From positions 1 through 64,000 of the forward strand of contig JAYULL010000061.1 of NCBI GenBank assembly GCA_043763625.1: a stretch of 64,000 bases of DNA, given 5' to 3'. Source of the DNA: Rubrolithibacter sp043763625 (GTDB lineage Bacteria; Bacteroidota; Bacteroidia; Sphingobacteriales; Sphingobacteriaceae). The position numbers were made by a program, and so were the translations under genes. The notes below the pieces were generated by a model. It had not been told where the DNA came from. It did no database searches and was given only the letters and a program-made list of their open reading frames with translations. This document shows positions 61,763 to 64,000 of the stretch, piece after piece. How positions within the stretch are numbered: position 1 is the first letter of the stretch; the number at the start of each line of letters is the position of its first letter.

Positions 61763-62782
61763 CTATTTTCCTTCTTGGAGTATTTTTAATTGCCAAAGTA
61801 TTTCTTCTCGTTTTACAGGATAGGTCGCCTGATAGCGGATAGAATTATAAACCGCAGTAAAAAGATTACTGTAATCCGATTTTTGATTTGGGATTCTAAT
61901 AATCTCCCGCTCAGCGTCGCTTTTCATCACCGTTAATGTTCCCTCCGCGCCCTGTTCTTCGATTCCATAACCGGGATCTAAAGGAGATACTTCTTGCAAA
62001 AGCTGCATTTCTTGAATATCCGTTCGATCCTTCATATATGTTCCTTTTGTTCCATGTAAAACATAAGCCGGCAGAGGTTGAGCTACTAATAGGCTTGCTG
62101 TTAAATAAACATTCAAGTTTTCCTGAAATTTTAAATGTATAAAAAGATAGTCGTCTACTAATGATTTTTCGCGATAACACCCTAATGTTTTACTGAACCA
62201 TAAAGGTTCACCGAAAAGGCTTATAGCTTGATCTAACAGATGCGAACCGAGATCGTAAGATACGCCGCTTCCGGCAATAGGCGTTTCTTTGAAAACTTTC
62301 GGACCGATGTCGCTTCTATATCGGTCAAACCGTAGGTGTACTTCGATCAGCTTCCCCAACTTTCGGCTTTCTAAAACTTGCTTAATAGAAAGATAGTCGC
62401 TATCCCAACGCCGGTTATGGTAGAACAATACTTTCAAATTATTTTTGTCTGCAATTTCAAAAAGTTCTTCAGCCTCTTTAACGGTTGTAGCAAAGGGTTT
62501 TTCTACCAAAATATGCTTTCCGGCTAAAAGCGCTTTCTTAGCATATTCGTAGTGTGTATTATTCGGAGTATTAACAATCACTAATTCAATCTTTTCGTCG
62601 CTTATCAATTCATCTACACTCGTAAAGCTTTTAATATTTGGAAAGCGCTCATGTGCGGTTTTCATATTTCGTTCTGTAACCGCGTAAAAATCAAAACCCG
62701 TATGTGTGTCAACAAAGGGGGTATGAAATACTTTTCCGGACATGCCGTAAGCAAGCACACCTGTAATTATCGGATTGTTCAT
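61763..62782 (-). CDS. Gfo/Idh/MocA family oxidoreductase
   Basis: 339 residues. The N-terminal Rossmann motif is GVLAYGMSGKVFHTPFVDTH, with ERNMKTAHERFPN, then HILVEKPFATTVKEAEELFE with the catalytic lysine in EKP (near residue 94) and GSGVSYDLGSHLLDQAISLF near 172-191. It resembles YdgJ/scyllo-inositol dehydrogenase-like members. It is a separate backbone gene on the right side of the tRNA, about 41% similar in layout but not a copy of the one at 9053. Confidence 0.9.
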   Translation of the reverse strand: MNNPIITGVLAYGMSGKVFHTPFVDTHTGFDFYAVTERNMKTAHERFPNIKSFTSVDELISDEKIELVIVNTPNNTHYEYAKKALLAGKHILVEKPFATTVKEAEELFEIADKNNLKVLFYHNRRWDSDYLSIKQVLESRKLGKLIEVHLRFDRYRSDIGPKVFKETPIAGSGVSYDLGSHLLDQAISLFGEPLWFSKTLGCYREKSLVDDYLFIHLKFQENLNVYLTASLLVAQPLPAYVLHGTKGTYMKDRTDIQEMQLLQEVSPLDPGYGIEEQGAEGTLTVMKSDAEREIIRIPNQKSDYSNLFTAVYNSIRYQATYPVKREEILWQLKILQEGK

Positions 62783-62934
62783 TTACATAAATTTAAGACG
62801 CCGCTATTATACCGATTTGCTTATAAATTTCCGTTAGTGTTAAAAAGTAAACTTGTTAATTAACCCCTTATATGGTAAAATAATTCAAAAAATCTTGTAA
62901 CCAATTAGTCGATCGGTAGTAATACTATCAAGAC

Positions 62935-63165
62935 ATGTCGAAGGACTACATTCAAAATTTCAGACTAGCAATGCTGTCGTTGCTGGAGAACAAATTGAGA
63001 AGTTTTGGAAATTTTTCGTCCGAGACCTACAAGCATTATTCAGATTCCAATCTTATAGAGCTTGAAGCTCAATTAGTGGAACATGCGAACCACAACCGGT
63101 TTAAAGATTGCGAGATTATAAAAGCAATTATTGTAGATCGAATTAAAGCTAAAGCTTCGTCTTAG
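62935..63165 (+). CDS. Hypothetical protein, 76 aa
   Basis: MSKDYIQNFRLAMLSLLENK begins a short charged helical protein that ends RIKAKASS. It has no signal or membrane segment, and about half its residues are Lys, Glu, Asn, Leu or Ile, suggesting two or three helices. Convergent with the 102-residue gene. Function unknown. Confidence 0.6.
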   Translation: MSKDYIQNFRLAMLSLLENKLRSFGNFSSETYKHYSDSNLIELEAQLVEHANHNRFKDCEIIKAIIVDRIKAKASS

Positions 63166-63199
63166 CGAACTTCCTTTTAAAAACTTTTTACCGGTACTA

Positions 63200-63508
63200 T
63201 TAGGTAGCTTTTTGAATGTAAGCTAGCGTAGAGATAGTACGAATCATAGAATCTGCGAAAACTTCGTATTTGAAGAAACTTTCAGGATCGGGTTTGAAGT
63301 CGCTTAACGATTTTAACTGCTTCATCTCGTTTAGGAGAAGCCCGGCGTTAACGATTGTTTCTTTTAAGGCTAAGCCTAAAGCAGAAGATTTCCAGTCCTC
63401 AGGCTTGCCTGCATATTTTCCCATGTTCAATTCAAGCTGTTTTTCCAGTAAAGAGGTAGATGCTTGTAGTTTTTCGAAAGTTCTTTCTAAAATCATTTTC
63501 TTCTGCAA
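63200..63508 (-). CDS. Hypothetical helical protein, 102 aa
   Basis: MILERTFEKLQASTSLLEKQ follows the first two residues; the whole chain is predicted helical and amphipathic with no cysteine, signal peptide or recognised domain. The plus-strand frame across it (63270-63575) is a shadow. The CDGSH gene lies upstream on the same strand. Confidence 0.6.
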   Translation of the reverse strand: MQKKMILERTFEKLQASTSLLEKQLELNMGKYAGKPEDWKSSALGLALKETIVNAGLLLNEMKQLKSLSDFKPDPESFFKYEVFADSMIRTISTLAYIQKAT

Positions 63509-63580
63509 TAGCGATATAGCAGAAATTACGATTTTATTGAGTTTTGGTTACAGGAAGTACAATTTTTGCCAATAATTTTT

Positions 63581-63805
63581 TTATACCTTTTTTGGCGGAA
63601 GTGCGAAAGCAACCGCATTATGCTCAAAGTGACCTTTGTGAGAGCCGTCGCAAAAAGGCTTATTCTTGGATAGGCCGCATCGACAAATAGACACAAGCTC
63701 TCTTCCCGCAAGGTCATAGTTATTTCCATCCTTATCCACAATCTCAAAATCACCTTCTACTCGAAGTGAACCGTTATTATTTACTGTAATCTTTGTAGCT
63801 GACAT
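63581..63805 (-). CDS. CDGSH iron-sulfur domain protein
   Basis: 74 residues. SICRCGLSKNKPFCDGSHKG is the CDGSH motif (C-x-C-x2-(S/T)-x3-P-x-C-D-G-(S/A/T)-H) that holds a 2Fe-2S cluster, here CRCGLSKNKPFCDGSH. The N-terminal half is a beta-strand (VNNNGSLRVEGDFEIVDKDG). Small soluble MitoNEET-like protein for electron or cluster transfer. The ATG at 63805 is the only plausible start. Confidence 0.93.
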   Translation of the reverse strand: MSATKITVNNNGSLRVEGDFEIVDKDGNNYDLAGRELVSICRCGLSKNKPFCDGSHKGHFEHNAVAFALPPKKV

Positions 63806-64000
63806 AATTATTTTTTGATCTGCGAAAGTAATAAATTGTGTTGCTCTAAACCTAAAAGAAGTTTCATAAGATTCTACTTACCGGCGGCTTTAGATTACGG
63901 TGAGTTTTTAAGCCCGTTTTAAATAAGGTGAAGTGCAATCAACAAAATAAAATTAAGGTTGAATCTCGGCTTTAAAATAATAGCTTTATTTTACCGCCGG
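63806..64000. other. Intergenic right edge
   Basis: No open frame, RNA or repeat is evident. It probably holds the CDGSH promoter. Confidence 0.4.

Overview
The window looks like the chromosome of a member of Bacteroidota, probably near the Sphingobacteriaceae. Supporting signs are -7 elements of the TAnnTTTG type, few Shine-Dalgarno sequences, a type IX secretion C-terminal domain, lineage families (DUF6526, DUF2490, DUF3347, DUF2130), a Bacteroidota-type tyrosine integrase and a Bacteroidota-type mobilization module. The genus call is inference.

Backbone, 1-32.8 kb: a partial glutamate synthase large subunit, the SRP RNA, a transaldolase-like aldolase, an exported beta-propeller protein, a carbohydrate-catabolism cluster (TIM-barrel isomerase, Gfo/Idh/MocA oxidoreductase, PhyH dioxygenase, divergent AraC regulator, Tat-signal D-2-hydroxyacid dehydrogenase), citrate synthase, a DUF3347 lipoprotein, an S41 protease, a T9SS cargo protein, thioredoxin reductase, a chromate-type module (ChrB-AraC fusion, unknown exported protein, ChrA), a DUF2490 protein, PEP carboxylase, a DUF2130 protein, a HAD hydrolase and a large HEAT-repeat/cytochrome c lipoprotein.

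Mobile region, about 32.9-61.55 kb: an integrative mobilizable element of about 28 kb sits at the 3' end of a tRNA-Lys(TTT) gene. Its integrase (60.0-61.3 kb) is next to the tRNA. The distal att copy at 33.58 kb is preceded by a decayed second integrase end, so two elements were inserted in tandem and the older one is nearly erased. Fragments of an SDR gene and an IS1380-like transposase lie beside it. From left to right the element carries a Fic protein with its own operator-like repeats; a broken AAA ATPase; a 114-bp tandem repeat abutting a caspase-fold (CHAT/C25-like) protease; HTH, MobC and relaxase genes with an oriT-like inverted repeat; a six-gene operon of nucleic-acid enzymes (DUF4011 helicase-nuclease, small unknown protein, AAA_13 ATPase with zinc hook, SbcD, SbcC, DnaQ-like exonuclease with BRCT domain) behind a good promoter; a RadC-like protein; and cargo for chemical stress (ArsR with an AHSA1-VOC fusion, AlkB, VOC, DHFR-like, rifampin ADP-ribosyltransferase).

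The most system-like parts are the helicase/AAA/SbcCD/exonuclease operon, which I would treat as a composite anti-invader locus, and the protease preceded by the tandem repeat. The right end (61.76-64 kb) returns to backbone: an oxidoreductase, two small unknown proteins and a CDGSH iron-sulfur protein.
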